A stretch of 64,000 nucleotides of DNA from Scolanthus callimorphus (GCA_033964015.1 CM066923.1:24688168-24752167), one strand, 5' to 3'; numbered from the stretch's first letter, positions 1 to 10,767 are shown. Notes: generated by a model from the sequence alone, not told the origin. Program-made: numbers and translations.

Positions 1-63
1 ACATTGTCTAGTAGTTGCAGGTGAGGAGTAATTCACAATTTTCAAGTGATTATTTATACTTAC

Positions 64-1471
64 ATTTTCTATAAATTGGCTGTTTGATAACATCAGAAAA
101 TCATTTACAGTGTTTTGAACTTTACTATGTATTCCCTGAAAATGAACAAATACAAAACTAAATTTAGAATATTGATAGAAGCACATTATGTTACCCATGT
201 TAGTTAATGGATGCCAAGTTTAAAATTTAAGAACTAAGACAGATTGTTTTAGTGAATCAAGCAAGGTGTGGCCAAAAATCAGGTTACTAGAAAGTACGAA
301 AGCTATTGGCTTTATTTTAGCATCTTTTTTGAAAGGTTTACATGCAAGAAGTAACTCAAATTAGTTCTATAAAGAAATCTTGAAGGCAACCTACGAAAAT
401 ACATTTCAATGTTTATATACAATATATAGGGATTTGGAAGGAATTTTCCTATTATTGTACTCCAGGTGGTAAACTTTGAAATTTAATTTATCTGCTTTCT
501 GTGTAAATTTTGATGGCGGGACATCATCATCATCATCATCATCTGGGCGGCCGCAGCCGAACTTCACATCGGGAGCTCCAATGACGGGACGAACCCAAGT
601 TATTTCTTATGTAGTTCTTCAAACGCAAACCAAAATCAAGCCAAGGGGGTTCTTAACTTCGGAGTAATTGGATTTTTGGCCATCTTTTGACAAAATTGCT
701 CGAAATCCTGATAAAATCTGTCTTAACTATTTTCTTCTGGCCCTCTTTGCTTTTTTATATAGGCCCAATTGACCTCATTGCCAACAAACCTGGTGAGAAC
801 AATGCAAGACATGTACCACACAGTACCTTTGTGCTTCCGACAAGTCCATCAACCTGTTTTTCTATCTCATGTGTCTGGGACACCATCTTCTGGGAGAACT
901 GCTGCAGGAAGAGTAGCAGCTGAAAGAGACAAGCACTTTAGAATTGTAGTCTGTGTATTGAAGCCCAATTAAAGGATATCAATTCCATGGGATTCATCCA
1001 TACAACCTTGGGAAAGCTCAAATTAGGTGTTGTCAAATAATTATTAACCCAGACAGATTGACGACCGACGACCGGTTAGCGCAGTGGTAGAGCGTCAGGC
1101 TTATGTGCGGGAGGTTGGGAGTTCAAACCCTGGCCGGGCCAACACTCAGGGTCTTTTTCTAATAATTGAGAAGGTGCTGTCTTTGCCCTAATTATCTGCA
1201 AATGGTTAGACTTTCGTGTCTTCTCGGATAAGGACGTTCAACCGTAGGTCCCTTCTCACGTACACTACACTACAGAACCAGAGAGACGTTAAAGAACCAC
1301 AGGGACGCGGGAGTGACAATCCCCAGTGTAGGGCTCACACTCATACTAACATGGTTGAGCGTTTTATACATGAGCTCCTAGCTCGGGAGATTGGGTGACT
1401 ACTCCCCACGTTATCGACTTAAAATAAATCATTACATTACAGATATCAAATGTGTGGTTCCAGAAAATATC

Positions 1472-1502
<31 letters not shown>

Positions 1503-2594
1503 AGAAGGGATTGGAAATTCCAGAGGGGTGGGGGTCAATTAACCTGCTGATTTCTTCCAAACAAATACTGTATTTTCCTTTGGAAATTGCAGAGGGGAGG
1601 GGGGGGGGGGGGGGTGGATATTTTCTGGAACCACACAATAGGGCATACAAACTTTCAGGCAAATGTTTATGACGCTCCTAAACAGACTTAAGTGAAACTT
1701 TATGCCAGGGATATTTCAATGGTCCCTGTTTGCTAGGTGACATTTTGTATTTAAAAAAGTGATGTTCCCATTACACCAGAATGAAATTTTAATTCTAGAA
1801 CAAAAATCCCAGAATGACTTCCTCAGGTGTGAAATGTCCTCCCAATACCTTGTGAACAGATACATGTAGTACATTACATAGAAATTTAAACCAATTGAAT
1901 GAACTCATTCTGAAATGATACACAACCAGGTATCATGTGAATGACCCTGATAGAGACTGATACCCTTCATTGCGATGAGTGTTACTCCCAGGAGAAGTTT
2001 CAAAACAAATCCCAGAACTCAAAAGTGCCAGTTCACAAAACAATTCTAATTTTACACAACTTCAAAAATTTTATTTTGTTAAAAGAGGAAGACAAAATCG
2101 AGAGAGCGATCGCCGAAAAATAAATAAATCAAAACACAATCTAAACATTACGAATTGGTGTTGATAACGGAAACAAATCGCACCAATCTCGTGACATGCA
2201 CGAATGGCGCAAAATCACATCTCGAGTCTGCAACACTTTTACACTGGGAAATACCGTTCATTTGGCTCCTAACACCCCTCTGATCCCTTCACTCACTCTG
2301 TGAAATACCGGCTAGTTGGAATGATAAGCCTTCCTAATAATAACTAATGTATTTGCTTACCCCAGCATCTGCCGCGAGGGTCCACTTCCCACATCCTTGA
2401 CGAAGTTCGTCAATCGTCCACGGTCGTTCCCAAACTTTCTCTCCATTATTTCCCGTGCTAGTTGTCTGAGGAGCGTTGCTTGGTTCTTGTTGTACATTCT
2501 GGGTGTTGTTAAGTGTAGGAGTTGTGGGCCCGGTAGCGGTAAATTCAGGCGCCAGTGGAGGTGGTGGTGGTGGTGGTGGAGGGGGGGCCGCCAT
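64..2594 (-). CDS. WASHC2: WASHC2 (FAM21), WASH complex subunit 2, first three coding exons (partial)
   Basis: WASHC2 links the WASH complex, which drives Arp2/3 actin assembly on endosomes, to retromer and phospholipids. Three phase-0 exons are visible on the minus strand. Exon 1 (2594-2361, 78 codons) starts at the only good ATG, has a poly-proline stretch after MAAP, then [12 protein letters not shown] and WTLAADAG, and ends at a GTAAGC donor. Exon 2 (919-827, 31 codons) reads [10 protein letters not shown]...EIEKQVDGL between a TTTCAG acceptor and a GTACTG donor. Exon 3 (135-64, 24 codons) reads [14 protein letters not shown] and ends at GTAAGT. Together (133 residues) they align with the conserved N-terminal head of animal FAM21 (WERPW..., ADAGLLQFL, DFLMLSNTQFIEN) that contacts the rest of the WASH core. 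The long tail with its LFa capping-protein/retromer motifs lies beyond the left edge. The exon boundaries are my inference from consensus sites and unbroken phase. Confidence 0.92.
524..544. repeat. CAT trinucleotide microsatellite in WASHC2 intron 2
   Basis: Seven or so CAT units in a row. It lies between WASHC2 exons 2 and 3, so it is intronic and not translated. Confidence 0.85.
1067..1395 (+). mobile_element. tRNA-derived SINE, copy 1
   Basis: The 5' part looks like a tRNA gene. A box A-type motif (TTAGCGCAGTGGTAG, about 1078-1092) is followed by a box B-type motif (GGGAGTTCAAACCC, about 1117-1130), so RNA polymerase III could have transcribed it. A roughly 250-bp non-tRNA body follows, with the diagnostic strings TTAGACTTTCGTGTCTTCTCG and ACCAGAGAGACGTTAAAGAAC. 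The same body recurs in reverse at about 21890-22281 and as a fragment at 16570-16762, which shows dispersal. It lies in WASHC2 intron 1. It is not a functional tRNA gene: the acceptor arms do not pair over the full length and the body continues well past the tRNA part. Confidence 0.85.
1451..1637. repeat. Foldback element with poly-C/poly-G arms
   Basis: The 22-bp arms TGTGTGGTTCCAGAAAATAT.. (1451-1472) and their exact inverse (1616-1637) enclose homopolymer C and G runs and a short (AC)n tract. It is a small inverted-repeat element in WASHC2 intron 1. No target duplication is clear. Confidence 0.8.
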
Positions 2595-4513
2595 CTTGGA
2601 TTTTTGTGATTACAGGAAACGAGCACGTGACTTTGAGCATTTGGTCCACAGGAAACCCAACAGATGCAGTTGGGACCAAAAACGTATGGCAATCTATCCC
2701 ATGTTTAGAGAAAACAAATGCGGTTACTTACCATCTTTCTTTGGGGAGAGGTCAAAACATCCGTACTTCCGTGTGTGCCCAATTTGGGGGGGGGGGGGGG
2801 GGGTAGGTGCCGGAGACACCTACCTCTCAGAGCTGAATTTTAGAGCAATTATCTCCTTAAATAAAATAGATATTAAAAAGGTGTATGCTCCAACGCTTTC
2901 CTCGCAGCGAGAGGAGTCCATATGTGCAATAAAATCAGGTACCCCTAGATCATGCTCTGAGAAAATTAGGTCTGAAAAAGGGGTATTGGGTACATAAGGG
3001 GGTAGATGCCGGTACCCACCACCTCCCCTGAAAAAAATGGGTACCAGTCGAGTACAAGTGTTTTGACCTCTTTCCTTCGTCATCAAAATTGCCTGTCTTG
3101 GCCTTTGCGTGCGCGCTTTTCATCAGTTAATACTTCAAACAAAATGTGGATGCGATCGCGCGCAAGAGAGATGCGCAGTTCACTAAGGGATCATCTCAGA
3201 ATTGAAATTTAATGTGTTTCATTTTTTGTTGTTAGTAAGACTTTGACCTTTTTTACACTGAACGTTACGCGGCAATTTTGGTATAATTTCGCGAGTTTTA
3301 TCGATGGATCAATACAATCCATACCGTGATACTGTAATAATGCAACTCTAGCAACTTCGTGCATCGGTTATTTCCCTGTTTTGCACGGCGCATCGATGCG
3401 CGTACGCATTGCGAGAAAACTTTTTTTAATTTTAGCATTTTGATAAGACTATCGTTTCCCCCTGTTGTAAAAAAAGTTTAAAGAAATTCTAACGAGCTAT
3501 AGTCATAAAAAGCCCCAAAAATGAGGTACCAAAGAGCTCACGGTGCGGTGCGGTGCGCACATTTTTGCACGATTTCAAGATTAGCGTCAACAAGCATAGA
3601 AAATTGAAGATTCCAATGTCTGTCCTTGGTTAATGAGATTGCAGGCCCGGAACTAAACTGGCAATTGCAACGCTGGCAATTGCAACATCTAGACACTTAA
3701 TAAGCTCCTTTACCGCTTCGCATGTTTATGACAGCATTGTTCTTTTTCGCAAAGCTAATAACGGAATTACGGAAAATAAAATAAGACAAGATGATATGTG
3801 TGCGCATGCGCAAGCGGACAACTTAAAAAGAAACTCATTCCGGCGTCAATGTAATGCCCTACTATTGGAATATGAGTAAAAAAAAAAACATGCTAAACGG
3901 AAACTGTGAAAAACATTTCTGCATTATCGTGAGATAAGCTACTACTAGTTAGAAAACCAACGTGTCCCACATGGATCTCTAAGACAATCTTCAGACCTAT
4001 AAATACGTTGGTGATGCATATTAATTAGTTGATTGTTCACTAACGGTACAAGGGGCGTCCTTATATGGTCTGGTGGCCGGGCGTTCTCTCACCCATAGGT
4101 ATCTAGCTACTGAGCAATTCAACACAGGATAGCGACTGTCAGGGCCGAAATCTCTGGCGTGGGCGTAAGAACCGTACGGTCGCCATACGACGCTTCAGCT
4201 CTTTGTCTGGAAGTATGGTCCTATCTTTTTTCTTCTTTTTCCTCATATCAAATGCTGAATTTGAATTGGTGTGGACGGGCAAATGATTTATATGTAAACA
4301 AAACATCTAGACTTTTCTGGTTCGCTGGCTCGCGTTGTCATCTGACCCTCGTTTTGGTGTTGGTTGAGGGCCAGTCCCGCGCTAGAACCACGAGTTGCGT
4401 CACAAATCCTCTTTCGTATAGCTACGATATAACGAGCGCTCTGATTGGTCCAAATCTATGGTCTAGTACTATTCTTCCCCGCTATAGCATTAGAGCACAA
4501 CTTTCTACTCTAT
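2595..4513. other. WASHC2 upstream region, no gene seen
   Basis: This stretch lies 5' of the WASHC2 start codon and must hold its 5' UTR and promoter, but no TATA box or initiator can be named with confidence. It contains a G16-17 run near 2787 and several G-rich GGTACC-type repeat scraps (2800-3060). The open frames here are driven by homopolymers and have no recognisable domain. Confidence 0.6.
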
Positions 4514-4522
4514 CGGCAAATA

Positions 4523-4600
4523 TAGCCTGAGTATCAGGCGGAATTTATTCCCGGTATTTATTTTTCAAGGGAAACGAGGGAGGGCCTGATCCTCAGGCTA
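4523..4600. mobile_element. 78-bp palindromic MITE with 9-bp target duplication
   Basis: The ends are TAGCCTGAGTATCAGGC (4523-4539) and, inverted with one mismatch, GCCTGATCCTCAGGCTA (4584-4600). The flanks carry an identical 9-bp direct repeat CGGCAAATA (4514-4522 and 4601-4609). Nine-base duplications are typical of Mutator-like and some Merlin elements, so this looks like a minimal non-autonomous relative. It has no coding capacity. Confidence 0.85.
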
Positions 4601-4614
4601 CGGCAAATAGCTCT

Positions 4615-4692
4615 GAGCACTTGTGATGCTGGGAGAGACACTCGATACGTTTTATTACAACGTTCTCGTCTCTCCCAACATCACGCGTGCTC
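4615..4692. repeat. Short foldback repeat
   Basis: Arms of 25 bp (4615-4639 and 4668-4692) are inverse copies with a few mismatches, built around GGGAGAGAC and GTCTCTCCC. It is immediately downstream of the 78-bp MITE. Confidence 0.75.
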
Positions 4693-4781
4693 TATTGCGC
4701 CGATAAAGTCATAGAAGGTTGGGCTATATGCTTACAGCCATTCTCAGTTACACGCGGTCGCCGGGAAAAAAGCTTACAAGC

Positions 4782-5318
4782 TGTTTCCTTGTAAATCCCA
4801 TGCGTCTCCGTAACAGATAACTCAGCCACAAATCGTATAGTTTGATTATAATTTTATTCGATCTGAAATGATACAATGACTTATTACTTATCGATACCTA
4901 TATTCTAGACCTACTGTATAATCCTAAATCCTTTAGGTAATAATGTTGTTTAGGTTGCTTTTTGATGCCGTTCTGTTAATGTTGTAGAGTTTGTATTAGT
5001 GTAAAGTTGTTAGTTTCCTATGTATCTCTTTTGGTATTATGGAATAAAGTTATTATTAATCACAAATGAAAACTTACTTATGTGGCGGGTTTAAGTCTTG
5101 TAATTCTTCTTTGTGCCCTTTTGATTGCTGGTTAGCAGTTTCTGGTTAGCAGTGTTTCTTATCGACTTTTCACATGTATTACTTATAACATACTGAACTG
5201 AACTGAGTACACGACGCTAAGCTGCGTTTATGTCTTGTCAATCAAATGTCAATCTACTAACCGGTTTATTAATAGAAAATCAAATAATCTAATCACTAAT
5301 CTGTTAACGAACGAAACA
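4782..5318 (-). repeat. BEL 3' LTR (537 bp)
   Basis: It matches the other LTR nearly base for base, except for about 130-140 extra bases (roughly 4924-5062) that the 5' LTR lacks. This extra segment includes AATAAA-like sequence. The ends TGTTTC...GAAACA form the short inverted terminal repeats of an LTR. Confidence 0.95.
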
Positions 5319-5332
5319 TTCTCCGCCCCGAA
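5319..5332 (-). other. Polypurine tract of the BEL element
   Basis: On the element's strand a G/A-rich run (GGGGCGGAGAA) ends directly at the TG of the 3' LTR, the expected site for plus-strand priming. Confidence 0.7.
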
Positions 5333-5357
5333 AAGGGCGTTGTCCTTTTCCACTAGT

Positions 5358-8300
5358 TTATTCATCAAATCCCTCTACTGGGTGAAGAACTGCGATCTTT
5401 GAAATCGGCCTTTGGTATTCTCCCTCGGCTGTCTTCACCCTGACATTCCGTACTTTTCCATCTGGCCCTGGGAACACCTCGATGACTCTACACATCGTCC
5501 ACTTGCCTCTTGTCACTTTATTGTCGTCGGACAGGACTGCAATGTCGCCAACTCTCACATTCCGCTTGTTTGCGTGCCATTTCTTTCTTGGAACAAGAAT
5601 CGGGAATACATTCCTAGCCCAGCGCTTCCAGAACGAATCCACGATCCTTTGAACAAACTCTACTCTTTTCCTTGGATTTCTTGTTTCTTTGAATGGACCC
5701 TGCGGTGCTGTAGGCGAGGCACGTCCAAGCAGCATGTCGTTTGGGCATAGATAAGAACCGTCATCCGGGTCGTTTGGCAGGCGTCCGATTGGGCGCTGGT
5801 TCACCAGGTTGCCCGCTTCTAACAGACAGGTATATAATTCAAACGGGGTCAAAACTTGAGAACCGATGGCGCATTTAAGCGCTTTCTTGCATGACTTGAC
5901 AAGAGACTCAACACACCCATTCTGGTGTGGAGCCGCGGGTGTTACAAACTTCCATTGGATTCCTTTCTCAGCGCAGAACGATTTCAGCTCCTCTACATCC
6001 CAATCTTCAATCATTTCTCTCAGCTCTCTCTCTGCTCCAACCATCTGTGATCCGTTGTCGCTCATGATCAGTGCGGGTTGACCACGAATCGAAAAGAATC
6101 TTCGTAGAACTTGCATAAAATCCATTGTTGACAGATCAACTGCGAGCTCCAAGTGCACTGCTCTCGTGTTTAAACAGGTGAAAATCACACCATAATGCTT
6201 CATCTGTTTGCTTCTTCCAATCTTCACATTGTAGGGACCAAAGTAATCACATGATGTATAATAAAATGGCGGTGTGTGCGGAGCGAGACGAATATCGGGT
6301 AGGTCGGCCATCACTTGGTTTTCTGGTGTATGCGCCATCTTTCTGCAGACTACACAGCGGTGTTTCACAGACTTGCTCAGCTTGTTGGCCTTTAGGATCC
6401 AGTACTTCTGCCTGGTCTTGGCAGTTGTGGTGGCTACTCCTGGGTGACCGAATTGGTGTGCATGGCGCGTTATCAGCAATGATATCCAGTGTGTATTCGG
6501 GAGCAGAGCAGGATGCTTGGTCTCATAAGACGCGACGGCTCTATCCACTCGTCCTCCTACCCTTATGATGCCCTTTTCATCTATAAAGGGGCTAAGTGCC
6601 TTGAAGTCGCCTTTTGCCATGCGCGCATGAAGGTTTCTTTGCGCATTCTTTACCCAATATATTTCTGCCTTTTGTAGCTCTTCGGATGTTAGCGGTCCTT
6701 CTTTGCCATCTTGCTCGTGCTTTCTCAGTCTAATTTTCTCAGCAAATCTCAGAATTCTTGCCGTCACTCGTATGAGTCCTCTCCAGCTGGAGAAGTCTTG
6801 CGGATTTATGGGACCGTCGTTCGCTTCAGGGCTTTCGGTCACTCGTGCCTGAAGTACTGCTTCCGCTCGGCGACGTTCCATTTGTTCCTCGGGGGGCGTC
6901 TGTACTGTATCTTGTTTAGGCCATTGACCTTCCGGCAGCTGCAGGAACTCGGGTCCGTTGCTCCATCTTCCACTCAGGTCCGTCGCAGGGATGCCTCTGG
7001 ATAAATCATCGGCTACGTTCAATTCACCTGGGAGATGCCTCCATTGACTTGGATCACTCTTGCTTTGGATTTCTCCCACTCTCGCTGATACAAAGGGCTT
7101 AAACTGTCGTGATGGGCTTCGTATCCATGCCAACACGATAGTACTGTCAGTAAAAAACTGAACAGCCTTGAACTGAATTCTTGATTCCTCCTGGATCGTG
7201 TGCGCTAAACGGGAAGCGAGTACAGCTGCTTGCAGCTCGAGACGCGGAATGGTTAGCTGCTTTAAGGGTGCCACTCGTGACTTGGCGGCTACTAATCTGA
7301 CATCATAGTTCCCGTCCGGATTTTTCTTCCTGATATACGCACAGCTTCCAAAAGCTTCCGTTGATGCGTCTGAGAACACGCATAATAGCGGTGGTTCTGC
7401 AGCTCCTTGTGTGAGAAGACATCTCTTAAACTCGATTTTATCGAGGTCTTTCAATTCTTCAAACATACATTTCCATTTCGTCTTCACTTGTACCGATAGC
7501 TCGTCATCCCAGTCGACTCCCATTCTCCACAGGTCTTGCATGCCGATTTTAAGGCGAATCGTGAACGAAGCTGCGAGTCCAATAGGGTCATATATCCTTG
7601 CGATTTGTCCAAGCAGCAATCGCTTCGTCAGTTTTAACTCTTCTAGGCTTTGATGATCCATGGTAAGCTTCATTAGATCTGACTTCACTTTAAGAGACAG
7701 CGTGTCCCTCTTGCTATTCCACACGACTCCTAGTACCTTCTCTTCTCCTTCAGGCTGGAATACTTTCTTTTCATCTTCGTTAATGTTTCCTTCCACTAAC
7801 GCTTCATTCGAGATCCACTTTTTCACACTGAAACCACCCTTCTTGAGAAGTATGTCCATCTCTGCAGATAACTGTCTTGCCTCGTTCAAGTTGTTTACTG
7901 AATGACAGATGTCGTCCATGTACACGTCCTCTTTCAGCACTTTCGCTGCTTCTGGGTACGAATCTTCTCCCTCCTCCGCTGTCTTTCTGAGGGCTATCTG
8001 AGCCATGGCTGGCGCCGGCTTGTCTCCAAATGTCAACACTGTTTTTATGTAGACGTCCGGGGGTTTGTCAGTCTCCAGGTTACGCCATAAGTAGCGGTGG
8101 ACATGCTGATCCAGATCCGGTATCAATATTCTATGGTACATCTTTGACAGATCGCCTATCAACGCATATTCTTTTTCTCGAAACCGCAGCAAAACTCCAA
8201 ACAGATCGTTTAACAGGTCTGGTCCTTTCATCCAATAGTCGTTAAGCACGTGACCCTGGTAACTGGAGGACGTATTAAAAACTATGCGCAGTGGGGTACT

Positions 8301-8663
8301 TGAGCTCTCTGGGCGCTTGACTTCATGGTGACTGATATAGTGTACCGGACCTTGGTAGTTCTTTATCTCATCTTTAGTCAACTTCCGGGCAAACTTAAGT
8401 TCACACATTTCGTCCATCTGCTTCTTATAGGCTCCCGCATGTTCTGGGTTCTTTTTCAGGCGCCGTTCTGTTGCTTCTAGTTTCTTTATGGCAAGCTCTT
8501 TGTTGTCTGGCAGTAACTTTGGGTCCTTTTTCCACGGGTAAGGGATGAGCCATTGATCATTTACTTTTTGACATGTACTATTAATAGCTTGCGCTTCTTC
8601 TCTTTCAATTCGGGATATCTTGTTTGCGTCACAGGTGCACGGCTGAACTTCAACTCCCATCAT
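5358..8663 (-). CDS. BEL/Pao pol: reverse transcriptase, RNase H, integrase
   Basis: This 1,101-residue frame carries the enzymes that copy and insert the element. Reverse transcriptase comes first: the palm begins near residue 125, with the first catalytic Asp in LIGDLSKMYHRI (about 171) and YMDD at 248-251. RNase H follows with SDAS (D432), RLEL (E476), TDST (D506) and ADDLSRG. A BEL-type spacer is next, then the integrase HHCC zinc site (HAHQFGH around 734-740, CVVC at 770-773). The DDE core has D806 in CDYFGP, D869 in SDNGSQ and E919 in NGCVES, followed by a basic C-terminal domain. All the key residues are present. The first ATG overlaps the gag-protease stop codon, and the homologous reading probably begins a few codons earlier in this frame, so the start is an arbitrary choice. 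Confidence 0.96.
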   Translation of the reverse strand: MMGVEVQPCTCDANKISRIEREEAQAINSTCQKVNDQWLIPYPWKKDPKLLPDNKELAIKKLEATERRLKKNPEHAGAYKKQMDEMCELKFARKLTKDEIKNYQGPVHYISHHEVKRPESSSTPLRIVFNTSSSYQGHVLNDYWMKGPDLLNDLFGVLLRFREKEYALIGDLSKMYHRILIPDLDQHVHRYLWRNLETDKPPDVYIKTVLTFGDKPAPAMAQIALRKTAEEGEDSYPEAAKVLKEDVYMDDICHSVNNLNEARQLSAEMDILLKKGGFSVKKWISNEALVEGNINEDEKKVFQPEGEEKVLGVVWNSKRDTLSLKVKSDLMKLTMDHQSLEELKLTKRLLLGQIARIYDPIGLAASFTIRLKIGMQDLWRMGVDWDDELSVQVKTKWKCMFEELKDLDKIEFKRCLLTQGAAEPPLLCVFSDASTEAFGSCAYIRKKNPDGNYDVRLVAAKSRVAPLKQLTIPRLELQAAVLASRLAHTIQEESRIQFKAVQFFTDSTIVLAWIRSPSRQFKPFVSARVGEIQSKSDPSQWRHLPGELNVADDLSRGIPATDLSGRWSNGPEFLQLPEGQWPKQDTVQTPPEEQMERRRAEAVLQARVTESPEANDGPINPQDFSSWRGLIRVTARILRFAEKIRLRKHEQDGKEGPLTSEELQKAEIYWVKNAQRNLHARMAKGDFKALSPFIDEKGIIRVGGRVDRAVASYETKHPALLPNTHWISLLITRHAHQFGHPGVATTTAKTRQKYWILKANKLSKSVKHRCVVCRKMAHTPENQVMADLPDIRLAPHTPPFYYTSCDYFGPYNVKIGRSKQMKHYGVIFTCLNTRAVHLELAVDLSTMDFMQVLRRFFSIRGQPALIMSDNGSQMVGAERELREMIEDWDVEELKSFCAEKGIQWKFVTPAAPHQNGCVESLVKSCKKALKCAIGSQVLTPFELYTCLLEAGNLVNQRPIGRLPNDPDDGSYLCPNDMLLGRASPTAPQGPFKETRNPRKRVEFVQRIVDSFWKRWARNVFPILVPRKKWHANKRNVRVGDIAVLSDDNKVTRGKWTMCRVIEVFPGPDGKVRNVRVKTAEGEYQRPISKIAVLHPVEGFDE

Positions 8664-10717
8664 TTCTGTCTTCCAAAGTGCGTCAGGTCAATCGGTTCTG
8701 CTAAGCGTACATGTAGAATTCCGTGATTTCTTTCGTTCACTTGACATGACGAACCTCCAAAAATCACCCATCCGAGTGGGGTCTGGCGGGCTACCACTTG
8801 ATCTGCTTGCTTAGTTGGGCCCGTGTGCATGTGGGCGTGGTCGATTCCAATGAGTAGATCAATTTGACCTTTTCCGCGGCGGATGCGCTCTTCTTCCAAT
8901 CCTAGCTTCGTTTTCAATGGCGCCAACTGAACTCTCGCCACCTCGTCACTAATGCTGGGAATTCCTAATGCTCGAATAGTGAAACGTGAGCCACCTTCAA
9001 CGGATGAAACGGGTATCTTGTATTCTTTAGTCGCTATTGTTTCCTCTTCTCCTCCGACTTTGGTGATTGTTATTGACGTGTATTTTCCTTTCAAGCAAAG
9101 AGATGCGGCGGTGTCGTTTCGGATGAGGCTGATTTGCGCGCCTGAATCCAACAGTACATTGCCATGTTTTAGGATACCGTTTTGACCTTGAAGCGTTGCC
9201 GTTACCACTGGTAACAGAGTTCCATTGTCTTCGCGTGCCGTTGCCACATTCACAGGATTCATCGTCTTGTGCAATAGCGGATGATGAAAGAACTCACATT
9301 CCTGGCCGTTGTCCTTCTTGTCACACTTTTTTCTTCGAGTGCAGTTACTAGAGCGATGGTTGCGGCCTGCTTGCTTTAAACAACTGAAACACACATGATT
9401 TTCTTTAGCTGCTTTCATGCGCTCGTCTTGTTTAAGACCGGCAAACTTCTGACATTGATCTGGCCAGTGCGCATTGGACTTGCAGTGCCAGCACTTAAAG
9501 TTGGTTCTTTCCTGCTCGCCGACTCTTAAGTGGTGGATTCCTCCTCGATTTGTAGCGCCGCTTCGTACCGAGGCAGTGGCTCTCATTCTTGACTTCATCT
9601 CGATAGTCATCCATGACAAGAGCTCTTGCAGTGTAGCAGGTTTTTTGTCTCTTTCCAGTTCTCTTGCCCAGACTTTTCTGTCGTCAGCGCACATCTTCCT
9701 TTCTATTATGGCCAACATATGGCTGTTGTCCATGTCCTGGGGCTGTCCCACTTCCTTCAACGTGTTGTAACTTCTGTTGACTAAGTGGACAAGGTCACAA
9801 AAGCGTGCATCTTCTCCTGTTTCCAAGTATTTAAACCTTGTGATGTCTTGCGTGACCGTATCCGAGACGTAACGCGGATCGCCATAGATGGCATCTAAGT
9901 AATCCCAGGCGGCATTGTAATCGCTGCCGATGCCTTGTATCAATTGGAGGGGCTTATCCTTTAAACACGTGCGTAGCATCGTCATCGCATCCCGATGGCT
10001 GTAGCGCTTTTCAATTGCGTGCTTAAAGTCCGATCTAAAAATCGCGTATTCTCTTACATCTCCGTTGAAACTGGGAAGCTTTGGCTTTTCTATCTTGAAA
10101 CTACACACTTCCAGTCCTTGGTTATTTTGCATCGGATTAGACATTGATACGTTTGTGTTAATTGATTCAGTGATAGTTACTGTGTCAACAAAGTTACTTG
10201 TACTAGGACTGTTTGCGCCAGTGTCATGTTTCCCTAATGCCCCTTTGTCTTGGCCGGAAATTCCGATCATAGTTTTTCCCTGATACAACTCTTGTTCTTT
10301 ATTCTCGTTGGACATTCCAATCATAGTTTCGCCCTGATGAGTTGGTGAAACAATAGAACTTTGTTGTTCACTAGATTTACATTTAGTTCCTTTCCCCTTC
10401 TCGCTTGCTTTCCCCTTACAAACATTGCTTTCTAAATAGACTTTAGCTCGAAATTCGGCTTCCATGAAACTCTCTTGGCATTCGCCTAACCACGCTTCTT
10501 CACTGTTGAATTCTACATCATCCTCGATAAGCTTGACAAATTCCTCATGCAGATGAACTAGGTTTTCAAAGCTTTCCTGGTATTTAATGAGGGAATCACT
10601 TACTTCACTTGCTGGTCGTTTTCCAGTGATTAGGTTATTCACCGTCTTACCGGCTCTCGTGAGCGCTGCTTTCGCAGTCCTCCTGTTAATCTTCGCCTTT
10701 TTCTTGGCGTCTTCCAT
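8660..10717 (-). CDS. BEL/Pao gag-protease
   Basis: This encodes the capsid-forming Gag and the aspartic protease of the same element. The open frame begins at 10753 with TTG; the first ATG is at 10717, which I take as the start. A basic N-terminus is followed by the DUF1759-like capsid region (LPSFNGDVREYAIFRSDF), a CX2CX4HX4C zinc knuckle (CWHCKSNAHWPDQC), a second Cys/His-rich patch, and the retropepsin site LLDSGAQISLI, where DSG is catalytic. The frame stops at 8660 by a TGA that overlaps the pol ATG, and pol lies in a different frame. Many BEL elements have one continuous gag-pol frame, so this element either shifts frame during translation or has lost a base near 8673-8678. Confidence 0.94.
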   Translation of the reverse strand: MEDAKKKAKINRRTAKAALTRAGKTVNNLITGKRPASEVSDSLIKYQESFENLVHLHEEFVKLIEDDVEFNSEEAWLGECQESFMEAEFRAKVYLESNVCKGKASEKGKGTKCKSSEQQSSIVSPTHQGETMIGMSNENKEQELYQGKTMIGISGQDKGALGKHDTGANSPSTSNFVDTVTITESINTNVSMSNPMQNNQGLEVCSFKIEKPKLPSFNGDVREYAIFRSDFKHAIEKRYSHRDAMTMLRTCLKDKPLQLIQGIGSDYNAAWDYLDAIYGDPRYVSDTVTQDITRFKYLETGEDARFCDLVHLVNRSYNTLKEVGQPQDMDNSHMLAIIERKMCADDRKVWARELERDKKPATLQELLSWMTIEMKSRMRATASVRSGATNRGGIHHLRVGEQERTNFKCWHCKSNAHWPDQCQKFAGLKQDERMKAAKENHVCFSCLKQAGRNHRSSNCTRRKKCDKKDNGQECEFFHHPLLHKTMNPVNVATAREDNGTLLPVVTATLQGQNGILKHGNVLLDSGAQISLIRNDTAASLCLKGKYTSITITKVGGEEETIATKEYKIPVSSVEGGSRFTIRALGIPSISDEVARVQLAPLKTKLGLEEERIRRGKGQIDLLIGIDHAHMHTGPTKQADQVVARQTPLGWVIFGGSSCQVNERNHGILHVRLAEPIDLTHFGRQK

Positions 10718-10767
10718 TCTCTCCGTCCGTGTGCTTGGTTTATGCCAACCCAATAAATCGAATGTAA

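Noticed and set aside
1067..1140. Possible tRNA gene
   Set aside because: It has box A and B motifs but no proper acceptor stem, and it is the head of a dispersed SINE with further copies.
2476..2997. 173-codon plus-strand frame opposite WASHC2 exon 1
   Set aside because: It is a shadow of the poly-proline exon and a G-run; the minus strand carries the recognisable protein.
4159..4530. 123-codon plus-strand frame
   Set aside because: No recognisable domain or splice context, and its 3' end runs into the 78-bp MITE.
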